This document shows positions 1-6,473 of a stretch of 17,058 nt of DNA, one piece after another. Every line of letters starts with the position of its first letter. Position 1 is the first letter of the stretch. The notes under the pieces were generated by a model, which had not been told where the DNA came from, made no database searches, and saw nothing but the letters and a program-made list of their open reading frames with translations. This DNA comes from Methanomassiliicoccaceae archaeon (GTDB lineage Archaea; Thermoplasmatota; Thermoplasmata; Methanomassiliicoccales; Methanomethylophilaceae): contig WQZJ01000013.1 in the NCBI GenBank assembly GCA_009780795.1, positions 1-17,058 on the forward strand. Direction: 5' to 3'. A program made the translations under genes and the position numbers.

Positions 1-814
1 AAGATATCAGCGCCGCCTCGAGCAGTCTTCTCATTACCAGTGCGCATGAGTCGAACTCCTCGTTCCTGTACGAGGAGTTTATCTGGGCTATGAGTTTATC
101 GAACCCATCGCGCTTACCGCCGAACCTGTTCATATCGATGATCTCACATCCGTCCGGGGTTGAACCCTTAGGTCTCTCATCGGCGTCCATCCACATCTTT
201 CCGTGCAAAGCATCCAGACGCGCGAACGCGGTCGGAACGAACTCCATGCTACCGTCCAGTCCTGTCGTCCTGAACGAAGGGTGTTTCTTCGCATATTTTT
301 CCAATGCCGCCCTGTCCGATACATCGAGTTCAGCGTTATCATACATGTCGAGGACACTTCTGATGTGGAACGGTTTACCTCTCTTCTCCTTGGTGACGTA
401 ATAGCACAGAAGTTCCAGATTCTCGGTGTCCGTTCTCGACGTCATACCGTGGGCATCGACAAAATCCGCGATCCTTACGGTAACGGATGCCGAGACCGCC
501 GCGGCCTTCGGCGCGGCCACACCGGTCCAGAGGTGCCCGTAGGACTTCTCCAGCGATCTCATAGCATCCTTGGTGAATCTCAGCGTGCCCTCTATGCCGA
601 ACGGGCGGAACGACCCACACAGAGCCGCATCCTTCTTCAGCACGGCCGCATCCGGCGCAGCAAGACCGATATCGCCGTACATGTGGAGCATCTTCTTGGC
701 GGAGAACGATACACTGCCGTTCTCTTTCATAAGGTAATAGCAGAACAGCACGAATACATCGGTGTCGTTCTTGGTGCCGATGTTACATGCGTCGATAAAG
801 TCAATCAGTTGCAT
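1..814 (-). CDS. Protein of unknown function with a tandemly duplicated ~96-residue domain (3' end outside window)
   Basis: The minus-strand frame is open from ATG at 814 to the window edge (271 codons), and an in-frame TGA lies 15 codons upstream, so this ATG is the only standard start. I do not recognise the family. Residues 1-96 and 113-208 are clear copies of one another: both have DF(I/V)DA near the start, then CYYxxKE, a central MY, a shared SFRxxG pattern and a closing aromatic GxxW or GxMW. The arrangement of short helices and basic residues suggests a winged-helix-like fold, which is inference. An acidic, helical tail follows (about 225-271, with MRRLLEAALI), reminiscent of C-terminal helical domains in several archaeal and defence-associated hypothetical proteins. 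The gene lies 62 bp downstream of tRNA-Ser on the same strand. The protein continues past base 1, so its full architecture is unknown. Confidence 0.72.
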   Translation of the reverse strand, partial: MQLIDFIDACNIGTKNDTDVFVLFCYYLMKENGSVSFSAKKMLHMYGDIGLAAPDAAVLKKDAALCGSFRPFGIEGTLRFTKDAMRSLEKSYGHLWTGVAAPKAAAVSASVTVRIADFVDAHGMTSRTDTENLELLCYYVTKEKRGKPFHIRSVLDMYDNAELDVSDRAALEKYAKKHPSFRTTGLDGSMEFVPTAFARLDALHGKMWMDADERPKGSTPDGCEIIDMNRFGGKRDGFDKLIAQINSSYRNEEFDSCALVMRRLLEAALIS

Positions 815-876
815 TACGATCGGACCTGCATCCGCATGCGGTAATAAACCGTTTGCTCACAACTTTTTTAGAACAA

Positions 877-963
877 TGGCGCCGAGGAGGAGATTTGAAC
901 TCCCGAGGCGTTGTCGCCAGCGGTTTTCGAGACCGCCACCTTACCGGACTAGATTACCTCGGC
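877..963 (-). tRNA. tRNA-Ser (anticodon CGA), CCA encoded
   Basis: Read on the minus strand, the sequence folds into a class II tRNA. The acceptor stem GCCGAGG pairs with CCTCGGC. The D stem is ATCT/AGGT, and the anticodon stem GCGGT/ACCGC encloses loop CTCGAAA, giving anticodon CGA (reads UCG serine codons). A long variable arm (GGCG-ACAA-CGCC) is typical of tRNA-Ser. The T arm carries TTCAAAT. The discriminator base is G, as expected for serine, and it is followed directly by an encoded CCA (877-879). There is no intron. The body without CCA spans 880-963. Confidence 0.96.
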
Positions 964-985
964 ACTGTCCTGCGTGATGAACTCC

Positions 986-998
986 GCATATATTTACG
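986..998 (-). promoter_or_regulatory. TATA box for tRNA-Ser
   Basis: The minus strand reads CGTAAATATATGC here, an archaeal TATA-box-like AT block in an otherwise GC-rich stretch. Its centre is about 29 bp upstream of the mature tRNA 5' end at 963, the usual spacing for archaeal tRNA promoters. Confidence 0.65.
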
Positions 999-1026
999 CT
1001 TCGTTCCCCGAACACATAGAGTAGAG

Positions 1027-1034
1027 TTTATTAT
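1027..1034 (+). promoter_or_regulatory. TATA box for purH
   Basis: TTTATTAT on the plus strand predicts a transcription start near 1057, which leaves a short leader before the purH GTG codons at 1070 or 1082. Together with the tRNA TATA element it makes a compact divergent promoter region. Confidence 0.5.
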
Positions 1035-1069
1035 GGTCATCTCTATACAGTGGATGCACGACATCTCTC

Positions 1070-2644
1070 GTGCGCGTTTCTGTGGGGGAAGGTCAACTGG
1101 CGACGATCAAGAGAGCACTTATCAGCGTATCCGACAAAAAAGGCATACTTGAGTTCGCAAAAGAGCTTGAGACAATGAACGTGGAGATAATCTCCACCGG
1201 CGGAACATACAAGCTGCTGAAGGAGAACGGACTGAAGGTAAAGGAGGTCTCCGAGGTAACGGGATTCCCGGAGATGCTGGACGGCCGTGTGAAGACGCTC
1301 CATCCGATGATACATGCAGGCATATTGGCAAGAAGGGATCTCAAAGAGCATATGTCAAAGATCTCCGAGATGGGTATCGATCAGATAGACATGGTCGTCG
1401 TCAATCTGTACCCGTTCAAGGAGACGGTCCTGAAAGGTTCGGAGTTCCATGAGATAGTGGAGAACATAGACATAGGCGGCCCGAGCATGATACGCGCCGC
1501 CGCCAAGAACTACGAGTCGGTGGCGGTGATCACAAATTCCGCTCAATACGAGGAAGTGATCGCACAACTTAAGGACAACGGCAGCATAGGCAAGGACCTT
1601 CTGGCCAAGCTAATGGCGGAGGCGTTCCTGGCCACCGCCAACTATGACGCGATGGTGTCCAAGATAATGGCATCAAGATTCTGTGAAGGTTTCCCGAACT
1701 CGATCCCGATGCCGTCCGAGAAGGTGATGGACCTCAGGTACGGGGAGAACCCGAACCAGAAGGCGGCCTTCTATTCCGATCCGTTCACGCTCGGAACGAC
1801 AGTTGCGAGATCAGAGCAACTCCACGGAAAGGAACTGTCATTCAACAACATACTCGATCTCGATAAATCGCTCGACATCGCGATGGATTTTGAAAGGCCA
1901 ACGGCGGCCATTATGAAACACACGAATCCGTGCGGTCTGGCGTCGGCGGACACGATATATGATGCGTTCGTGACAGCGTATGCGGTGGACCCGCTGTCGG
2001 CGTTCGGTTGTGTGATATGTCTGAACAGAGAGTGCGACGCTCGTACAGCCGAGGAGATAGCGAAATACTTCGTGGAAGCGGTCATAGCACCGGACTTCGA
2101 AAACGAAGCACTGGAGATACTGATGAAGAAGAAGAACATCCGTCTCCTCAGGACGAACTCGCCGATAGGGCCGGCGCACAGGATCAGAGAGGACAAACTG
2201 AAGAAGGTGTACGGCGGATACCTTGTGCAGACGGACGAGGATGTGGCCATCGATCCCGATAAACTGACGGTGGTGACGAAGCGCAAACCGACGGACGAGG
2301 AGCTGAAGGCACTCGGGTTCGCATGGAAGCTGGCGAAGCACGTGACATCGAACGCCGTCGTCTATGTGAAGGGTGAGCGTGCAGTGGGGATCGGTGCGGG
2401 CCAGATGAGTCGTGTCGATTCGGCGATGATCGCCCGTGTGAAGGGAGGGGAGGGTACCAAGGGAAGCGTGATGGCGTCCGATGCCTTCTTCCCGTTCCGC
2501 GACGGCGTGGACGAGGCTGCGAAGGCAGGTGTGACGGCAATTATACAGCCGGGCGGGTCCATAAGGGACCAGGAAGCGATCGACGCCGCCGACGAGCACG
2601 GGATGGCGATGGTGTTCACCGGTTGCCGCGTGTTCCGTCACTGA
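1070..2644 (+). CDS. purH: Bifunctional AICAR transformylase / IMP cyclohydrolase PurH
   Basis: The product (524 residues from the GTG at 1070) catalyses the last two steps of purine synthesis: 10-formyl-tetrahydrofolate-dependent formylation of AICAR, then ring closure to IMP. The N-terminal cyclohydrolase (MGS-like) domain runs from about residue 9 to 200, starting KRALISVSDK and including STGGT, LDGRVKTLHP, VNLYPF and DIGGPSMIRAAAKN. The C-terminal transformylase domain includes LRYGENPNQKAAF and the catalytic KHTNPCG at residues 283-289, and ends TGCRVFRH. Length matches the full bifunctional family. The start is uncertain. GTG at 1070 or 1082 are possible, while a Shine-Dalgarno-like GGGGAAGGT (1084-1093) lies inside the reading frame with no ATG, GTG or TTG after it before the conserved domain. 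It is divergent from tRNA-Ser, and its last 29 bp overlap the opposing zinc-finger gene. Many archaea use PurP and PurO instead, so possession of PurH is notable. Confidence 0.96.
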   Translation: MRVSVGEGQLATIKRALISVSDKKGILEFAKELETMNVEIISTGGTYKLLKENGLKVKEVSEVTGFPEMLDGRVKTLHPMIHAGILARRDLKEHMSKISEMGIDQIDMVVVNLYPFKETVLKGSEFHEIVENIDIGGPSMIRAAAKNYESVAVITNSAQYEEVIAQLKDNGSIGKDLLAKLMAEAFLATANYDAMVSKIMASRFCEGFPNSIPMPSEKVMDLRYGENPNQKAAFYSDPFTLGTTVARSEQLHGKELSFNNILDLDKSLDIAMDFERPTAAIMKHTNPCGLASADTIYDAFVTAYAVDPLSAFGCVICLNRECDARTAEEIAKYFVEAVIAPDFENEALEILMKKKNIRLLRTNSPIGPAHRIREDKLKKVYGGYLVQTDEDVAIDPDKLTVVTKRKPTDEELKALGFAWKLAKHVTSNAVVYVKGERAVGIGAGQMSRVDSAMIARVKGGEGTKGSVMASDAFFPFRDGVDEAAKAGVTAIIQPGGSIRDQEAIDAADEHGMAMVFTGCRVFRH

Positions 2645-2819
2645 TGTCATCCGGCAATATTGGAATGCCTTGGGCCTTCCTCTTCATGTGCCCTCCGGGG
2701 CCGCCCCTTTCCTTTCTTGCATTCTCTATACATTCCTCAGAGTCGCAGACGAACGCAGCGAAAACAAAGTTGACCGCGGTCCTTCCGCAGAACTGGCACT
2801 CGTAATCCTCTATCCTCAT
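2616..2819 (-). CDS. Small zinc-finger protein (67 aa)
   Basis: This is a short minus-strand ORF starting at ATG 2819. The N-terminal half carries four cysteines, C8-x2-C11 and C25-x4-C30, spaced like a small zinc finger or knuckle around a hydrophobic core (VNFVFAAFVC). The C-terminal half is basic and glycine-rich (GGPGGHMKRKA) with a proline-rich end. The metal ligands and sensible composition favour it over the plus-strand alternatives in the same place. There is no clear Shine-Dalgarno site. An AT-containing palindrome centred 26 bp upstream would suit a leaderless transcript. Its 3' end is antisense to the last 29 bp of purH. Function unknown; nucleic-acid binding is a guess from fold type. 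Confidence 0.62.
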   Translation of the reverse strand: MRIEDYECQFCGRTAVNFVFAAFVCDSEECIENARKERGGPGGHMKRKAQGIPILPDDISDGTRGNR

Positions 2820-2838
2820 GGGTCCCGGAACGCATCGG

Positions 2839-2852
2839 AAGGATTAATCCTT
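2839..2852. promoter_or_regulatory. 14-bp palindrome in the divergent promoter region
   Basis: AAGGATTAATCCTT is a perfect inverted repeat in the 91-bp space between the zinc-finger start (2819) and the preferred hdrC start (2911). Its centre is 26 bp from the zinc-finger ATG, the distance expected of a TATA box for a leaderless message. It also sits just upstream of the hdrC TATA-like element. It may be a promoter core, an operator, or both. Confidence 0.5.
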
Positions 2853-2881
2853 TGTTCCTGATGTGCACCCATATGCGAAGA

Positions 2882-2890
2882 TTCATAAAT
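2882..2890 (+). promoter_or_regulatory. TATA-like element for hdrCB
   Basis: TTCATAAAT is centred about 25 bp before the ATG at 2911. This spacing predicts a leaderless hdrC transcript and argues for the 2911 start rather than the GTG at 2863, which lies upstream of the element. Confidence 0.5.
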
Positions 2891-2910
2891 CGGACGTTGT
2901 TAATACCGGC

Positions 2911-3375
2911 ATGGTCAGGACCGTAGGGGACATCGTTTCTGAGTATTCGCTTCGTTCGTGCGTAAGGTGCGGCATATGCGATTCCGTATGTCCGAGCGGC
3001 CGCAACGGCGGCATATACCCGGAGTCGGTCCTGTTCTCGATGCTTACCGCCGATCCGTCGTCGGACATGCCCGAATTGCGATCCGCTGTGTGGAAGTGCC
3101 TCATGTGCCATCGTTGCACCATGGCGTGCCCGGAGGGGTTGGACGTTACCGGTGCCATACGCGCCATGAGATACGATTCCGTATCGTCCGGTGAGCCGCC
3201 CAAGAGATTCAAGATGGCATCCGACACGCTGACGGAATGCGGCCGCACGTTCCCGGTGAACGACAAGGTCAGACAGAAGAGAGAGGAATTAGGATTGAAC
3301 GACATAAAAGAGGATGCCGCAGCGATAAACGAACTGAGGATAATAATGTCAAGGACGGGGTTCCTCCATGAATGA
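2911..3375 (+). CDS. hdrC: Heterodisulfide reductase subunit C (HdrC)
   Basis: This small ferredoxin-type subunit carries electrons between HdrA and HdrB in the cytoplasmic HdrABC complex, which reduces the CoM-S-S-CoB heterodisulfide at the end of methanogenesis. Numbered from ATG 2911 (154 residues), it has two complete four-cysteine [4Fe-4S] motifs: C17-x2-C20-x2-C23-x3-C27-P and C63-x2-C66-x2-C69-x3-C73-P. The C-terminal region is charged and helical. Start choice: GTG at 2863 would add 16 residues, but a TATA-like element lies between the two starts, so 2911 is preferred. The stop overlaps the hdrB start by 8 bp, implying translational coupling. No hdrA or mvh gene is in the window. Other Hdr-like electron-transfer complexes share this pairing, but the HdrB partner makes heterodisulfide reductase most likely. 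Confidence 0.88.
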   Translation: MVRTVGDIVSEYSLRSCVRCGICDSVCPSGRNGGIYPESVLFSMLTADPSSDMPELRSAVWKCLMCHRCTMACPEGLDVTGAIRAMRYDSVSSGEPPKRFKMASDTLTECGRTFPVNDKVRQKREELGLNDIKEDAAAINELRIIMSRTGFLHE

Positions 3376-4147
3376 GTTCGTCCTTTACCCGGGCTGCCTG
3401 GTCCAGTCGAGACTTCCGTTCCTGGAGGCGGCGGCAAGATTCATATTCGAAAAACTTAACGTGAACGTCGACGACATGGAAGGGTTCACATGCTGCATGG
3501 AACCGGTCGGCCTCAGGTCACTCGGTCCCGACACATGGAGGGCGGTGGGCGCAAGGTTACATTCCATTGCGTCAGAAAGGAAGATACTGACCATATGTGA
3601 CGGCTGCAGCATGTCACTGTCGGAGGCCGGTGCGGAACTGTCCACCGATAAGGGACGGGATTCCGTGAGGGACGTGATGAAAGAGATCGGCCGTGACATC
3701 AACGTTACGGAAGTGGTCGGTATCCTCGAGTTCCTGCACAGCAGGCTCGATGAGATAAAGAAGAACATGGTCGCCGAGATAGATTTCGGTCTCGCTGTGT
3801 TCCCGGGATGTCATTGCGAGGCCGCATGTAAGATGAAAGGTCTGTCAGCGTCAGACATGATGTCCGATATAGTGAGAGCAGCGGGAGGAAACCCGATACA
3901 ACTCAGGGAAAACCTCTGCTGCGGCGGCGGACTCGCTGGTGTGGATCCAGAACTTGAAAAGAGCGTGATGCACGAATCCATATCTTCCGCGAAAAATGCG
4001 GGAGCATTCGCGGTCGTGACGTCATGTCCGTTCTGTTTCCTGCAGTTCGACATGGTCGGCAGGCAGACCACACTCCACATAACGGAATTGGTCGCGTCGG
4101 GCATGGGATGGCAGGCGGACACGCACCGCTACCACCGGACGAAGTGA
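3368..4147 (+). CDS. hdrB: Heterodisulfide reductase subunit B (HdrB)
   Basis: HdrB is the catalytic subunit that cleaves the CoM-S-S-CoB disulfide on paired noncubane [4Fe-4S] clusters. Both CCG cysteine-rich domains are intact in this 259-residue protein. The first has C10, C42-C43 and C77-x2-C80 (YPGC, FTCC, CDGC). The second has C148, C184-C185 and C220-x2-C223 (FPGC, LCCGGG, SCPFC). These are the ligands known to build the two noncubane clusters. Translation starts at ATG 3368, inside the end of hdrC. The stop at 4145-4147 abuts the nadC stop on the opposite strand with no intervening base, so neither convergent transcript has room for a separate terminator. Length is slightly below the ~290 residues common for HdrB, mainly at the C terminus. 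Confidence 0.93.
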   Translation: MNEFVLYPGCLVQSRLPFLEAAARFIFEKLNVNVDDMEGFTCCMEPVGLRSLGPDTWRAVGARLHSIASERKILTICDGCSMSLSEAGAELSTDKGRDSVRDVMKEIGRDINVTEVVGILEFLHSRLDEIKKNMVAEIDFGLAVFPGCHCEAACKMKGLSASDMMSDIVRAAGGNPIQLRENLCCGGGLAGVDPELEKSVMHESISSAKNAGAFAVVTSCPFCFLQFDMVGRQTTLHITELVASGMGWQADTHRYHRTK

Positions 4148-4960
4148 TCAATCCACGTTCAGCGAGAAATGCACGGAACGGACGGAATGGGTAAGCGACC
4201 CCATCGAGATTATGTCTGCGAATCCAGCGTATCCCGCGGCATTCTCCGGCGTTATGTTCCCCGACACTTCTATCAGGACGTCCCCGATCTTTCGAACGGC
4301 GTCCGCGATCTCCTCGGCCTTCGCCGGTCCGGCATTATCGATCATGATCACATCCGCCGCCGGCGCCGCTATCACAGCGTCGCCGACGTTCTCGACCTCG
4401 ATCTCTATCTTCTTTGTGAACGGCGCGCCCTTCAGAAGTTCGACCACGTTCTTCATCCCACCGGCCGCCCTGATATGATTGTCCTTTACCAATATCATAT
4501 CGCCCAGACCGTACCTGTGAGGGTCCCCTCCGCCCAATAATATCGATTTCTTCTCGAACATCCTGAAGCCGGGAGTGGTCTTCCTTGTGCCGGCTATCCT
4601 GATGTTCCTGTTGACCTTTCTGCATTCCCCTAGGATATCATTCGTCGCCGTCGCGATGCCGCTCATTCTCATCATGAGGTTCAGCGCGGTCCTCTCCAGC
4701 GTTATTATGTTCCGAAGCGGCCCGGAGAGGCTCATGACCTTTGTCCCCGCGTTGACACGGTCGCCGTCGCTGACGTGAGGTTCGCAGGAGACGTCACACT
4801 GCTCGAATATTGTCATCGCTTCCTCTAGCCCAGCTATTACAGCATCGTTCTCGCACATTATCGATGCGGTGCCGTCGATATCCGGTACCAAGAGGTCGGT
4901 CGTCACGTCACCGTAGCCGATGTCCTCCTCCAGAAACCGTTCCAAGTGTTCCATGGTCAT
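4148..4960 (-). CDS. nadC: Quinolinate phosphoribosyltransferase (NadC)
   Basis: NadC condenses quinolinate with PRPP, releasing CO2 and pyrophosphate, to make nicotinate mononucleotide for NAD synthesis. The 270-residue product has the family's length and order of motifs: N-terminal EDIGYGDVTTDLL, then the ERTALNLMMRMSGIATAT helix, TRKTTPGFRMFEKKSILLGG in the active-site strand, HRYGLGDMILVKDNH, EVENVGDA, and the VSGNITPENAAGYA phosphate-binding segment near the C terminus. ATG at 4960 shares an ATGA overlap with the upstream beta-CASP RNase gene, so the two are probably one transcript with coupled translation. A second ATG two codons later is possible. nadA and an aspartate oxidase or dehydrogenase gene are not in the window. 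Confidence 0.95.
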   Translation of the reverse strand: MTMEHLERFLEEDIGYGDVTTDLLVPDIDGTASIMCENDAVIAGLEEAMTIFEQCDVSCEPHVSDGDRVNAGTKVMSLSGPLRNIITLERTALNLMMRMSGIATATNDILGECRKVNRNIRIAGTRKTTPGFRMFEKKSILLGGGDPHRYGLGDMILVKDNHIRAAGGMKNVVELLKGAPFTKKIEIEVENVGDAVIAAPAADVIMIDNAGPAKAEEIADAVRKIGDVLIEVSGNITPENAAGYAGFADIISMGSLTHSVRSVHFSLNVD

Positions 4961-6195
4961 ACGTCCAGTGTGAACGCCTCGCCGAGCTTCGGAAGTATGA
5001 CGTTATAGTCGCCCTTCAGGTCGTTCTCGAAGAACTCACGCGTCTCCGAGTGCATTATGATGACATTCTTCGGATCGCACTCGCGAACGAAGTTCAGTAT
5101 CTGGTCATGATCGGCGTGCGCCGAGAAATCGTATTTGTGAACTTCGCACTCTATCTTCATCGGAATGCCGTCCATCATCACGCACCCGTTCTCCAGAAGC
5201 ATCCTTCCGTTGGTGCCCTCCGCTTGGTATCCGACTATCAGGACGGCGTTCTTCGGGTTGTTGCCCAACTCCCTCAAATAACCGAGCACCGGACCGCCGT
5301 CCATCATACCGCCCGTCGTGACGATGACCTCGCCCCTTACCGACTGCGACCTCATGGTGGGCGTCTTCACTTCCTGGAACACCCTCTTCGCAGCCTTGAA
5401 CTTCTTGTAGTCCAGAAGGTACTCGGGATAGTTCATATACGACCTCGTGACCGAACGTCCCATGCCGTCCACCCACATGTCGTATCCGGAGTTCCTGAGA
5501 AGCAACATTACTTCTTGCGTCCTTCCGGTCGCGAAGCACGGGACCAATACGCGTCCTCCTCTGTCGGTGACCTCCGCCACCTTGTTCAGGAATGCACGCT
5601 CTGCGTCCTTCCTAGGAGTGTGAAGACGACCTCCGTACGTACCTTCGACGAACAGATTCTCACAGTCAACGGCCCGTGCGGGCCCGACGAGCCTGGTGGC
5701 TATGGTATGGATGTCCCCGGAGTAAAGTGTGGTGCTGTCGCCGGCGAGTTCGAACATCGCCGCGCCGGGCACGTGGCCGGCCGAGTGCAGCGTGATGTCG
5801 ATGCCGTCCAGCTCGATCGTATCGCCGAACGTCAGCGGGACGACGTTCCTCATCGTCCTGTCTATGTCGCCTTTAGTGTACGGCAGCGGGTAATTCTCCG
5901 CCTTCGCTATCTTGAGGCTGTCGTTCATCATTATCTCGCTGACCTCTGCGGTCAGCGGCGTCGTGAACAGTTCGCAGTTGTCACGGCCGCAGACCCTTGG
6001 GACCATCCCACAATGATCCAGATGACAGTGCGTCAAGAAGACGTGGTCCGTACGCGGGCATTCCAGCGGATACTCCGGAGGCTTCGTGGGACTCATGCCG
6101 TACTCGAATAACGACGTTATCCCATTACCTTCGACGGTCATTCCCATGCGGCCTATGGCGTCCGCTCCGCCCAGGAACCTGAATTTCATTTCCAT
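4957..6195 (-). CDS. Beta-CASP metallo-beta-lactamase ribonuclease, aCPSF2-like
   Basis: This is a cytoplasmic RNase of the CPSF-73/beta-CASP family, expected to act in RNA processing or decay. Motif 2 HCHLDH (H56-x-H58-x-D60-H61), the GH motif SAGHVPGAA, YSGDIH, beta-CASP motif A (VEGTYG), motif B (DFSAHADHDQ) and motif C (IIMHSE) are all present, so both zinc sites should form. At 412 residues it lacks the N-terminal KH domains of aCPSF1, and its length suits aCPSF2. RNase J is the main alternative. The segment equivalent to motif 1 (usually an Asp before CG or YG) reads FEYG, with Glu. ATG at 6195 is preceded by the Shine-Dalgarno-like AGGTGAT with a 5-nt spacer. It is first in a two-gene unit with nadC. 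Confidence 0.9.
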   Translation of the reverse strand: MEMKFRFLGGADAIGRMGMTVEGNGITSLFEYGMSPTKPPEYPLECPRTDHVFLTHCHLDHCGMVPRVCGRDNCELFTTPLTAEVSEIMMNDSLKIAKAENYPLPYTKGDIDRTMRNVVPLTFGDTIELDGIDITLHSAGHVPGAAMFELAGDSTTLYSGDIHTIATRLVGPARAVDCENLFVEGTYGGRLHTPRKDAERAFLNKVAEVTDRGGRVLVPCFATGRTQEVMLLLRNSGYDMWVDGMGRSVTRSYMNYPEYLLDYKKFKAAKRVFQEVKTPTMRSQSVRGEVIVTTGGMMDGGPVLGYLRELGNNPKNAVLIVGYQAEGTNGRMLLENGCVMMDGIPMKIECEVHKYDFSAHADHDQILNFVRECDPKNVIIMHSETREFFENDLKGDYNVILPKLGEAFTLDV

Positions 6196-6200
6196 TGATT

Positions 6201-6207
6201 ATCACCT
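6201..6207 (-). promoter_or_regulatory. Ribosome binding site of the beta-CASP RNase gene
   Basis: AGGTGAT on the minus strand, five bases before ATG 6195, matches the anti-Shine-Dalgarno sequence. It supports this start over the in-frame ATG two codons later. Confidence 0.6.
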
Positions 6208-6224
6208 ATTTGTTTTATGTCGCG

Positions 6225-6268
6225 CCTTCATTGAAGGACTTTGTGAAAAGAGGTCTGGTGACCTCTTT
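6225..6268. repeat. Pair of inverted repeats upstream of the beta-CASP RNase gene
   Basis: CCTTCA-T-TGAAGG (6225-6237) is a palindrome with a 1-nt centre. Ten bases on, AAAGAGGTC (6247-6255) and GACCTCTTT (6260-6268) form a perfect 9-bp stem with a TGGT loop. Both lie 30-73 bp upstream of the RNase start, in the leader or promoter zone of the minus-strand unit. They could be operators or, on the RNA, a leader hairpin that the encoded RNase might cut for autoregulation. The role is inferred only. Confidence 0.45.
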
Positions 6269-6417
6269 GGACAGGTATACGGTGCCTCGGGCGCAGACGG
6301 TCGTCCGCGCTATGCGCGCACCTCTATATCGTGCCAATCGCCGGCGAGTATATTTAATTTATGTTTCGACGGGATCGTCCGCAAAATTCACAGAACACCC
6401 GGTTTTTCAAGAAATCG

Positions 6418-6425
6418 TTATATAC
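6418..6425 (+). promoter_or_regulatory. TATA box for the four-helix membrane protein gene
   Basis: TTATATAC predicts a start of transcription near 6447. The leader to the ATG at 6474 would then be about 27 nt and begin with an inverted repeat, TGTCAG (6446-6451) and CTGACA (6460-6465). A second AT block at 6348-6362 (TATATTTAATTTAT) could serve either strand. Confidence 0.5.
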
Positions 6426-6473
6426 ACGGTACCTCAATGCGAACCTGTCAGCCGTCTGTCTGACAAACAAGGG

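Noticed and set aside
203..844. 213-residue plus-strand frame at the window start
   Set aside because: The minus strand here encodes a protein with an internal duplicated domain, which is hard to get by chance. The plus-strand translation shows no such order.
1838..2650. 270-residue minus-strand frame
   Set aside because: It is antisense to purH, whose motifs are intact, and its product is His/Arg-rich without recognisable features.
4810..6111. 433-residue open frame on the plus strand
   Set aside because: It lies opposite the well-supported beta-CASP RNase and nadC genes. Its translation is Arg/His/Val-rich with no domain motifs, typical of an antisense shadow in GC-rich DNA.
6195..6473. 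Upstream extension of the four-helix membrane protein
   Set aside because: The frame is open but crosses TATA elements and inverted repeats, and its start overlaps the divergent RNase start. ATG 6474 gives a normal membrane-protein N terminus.
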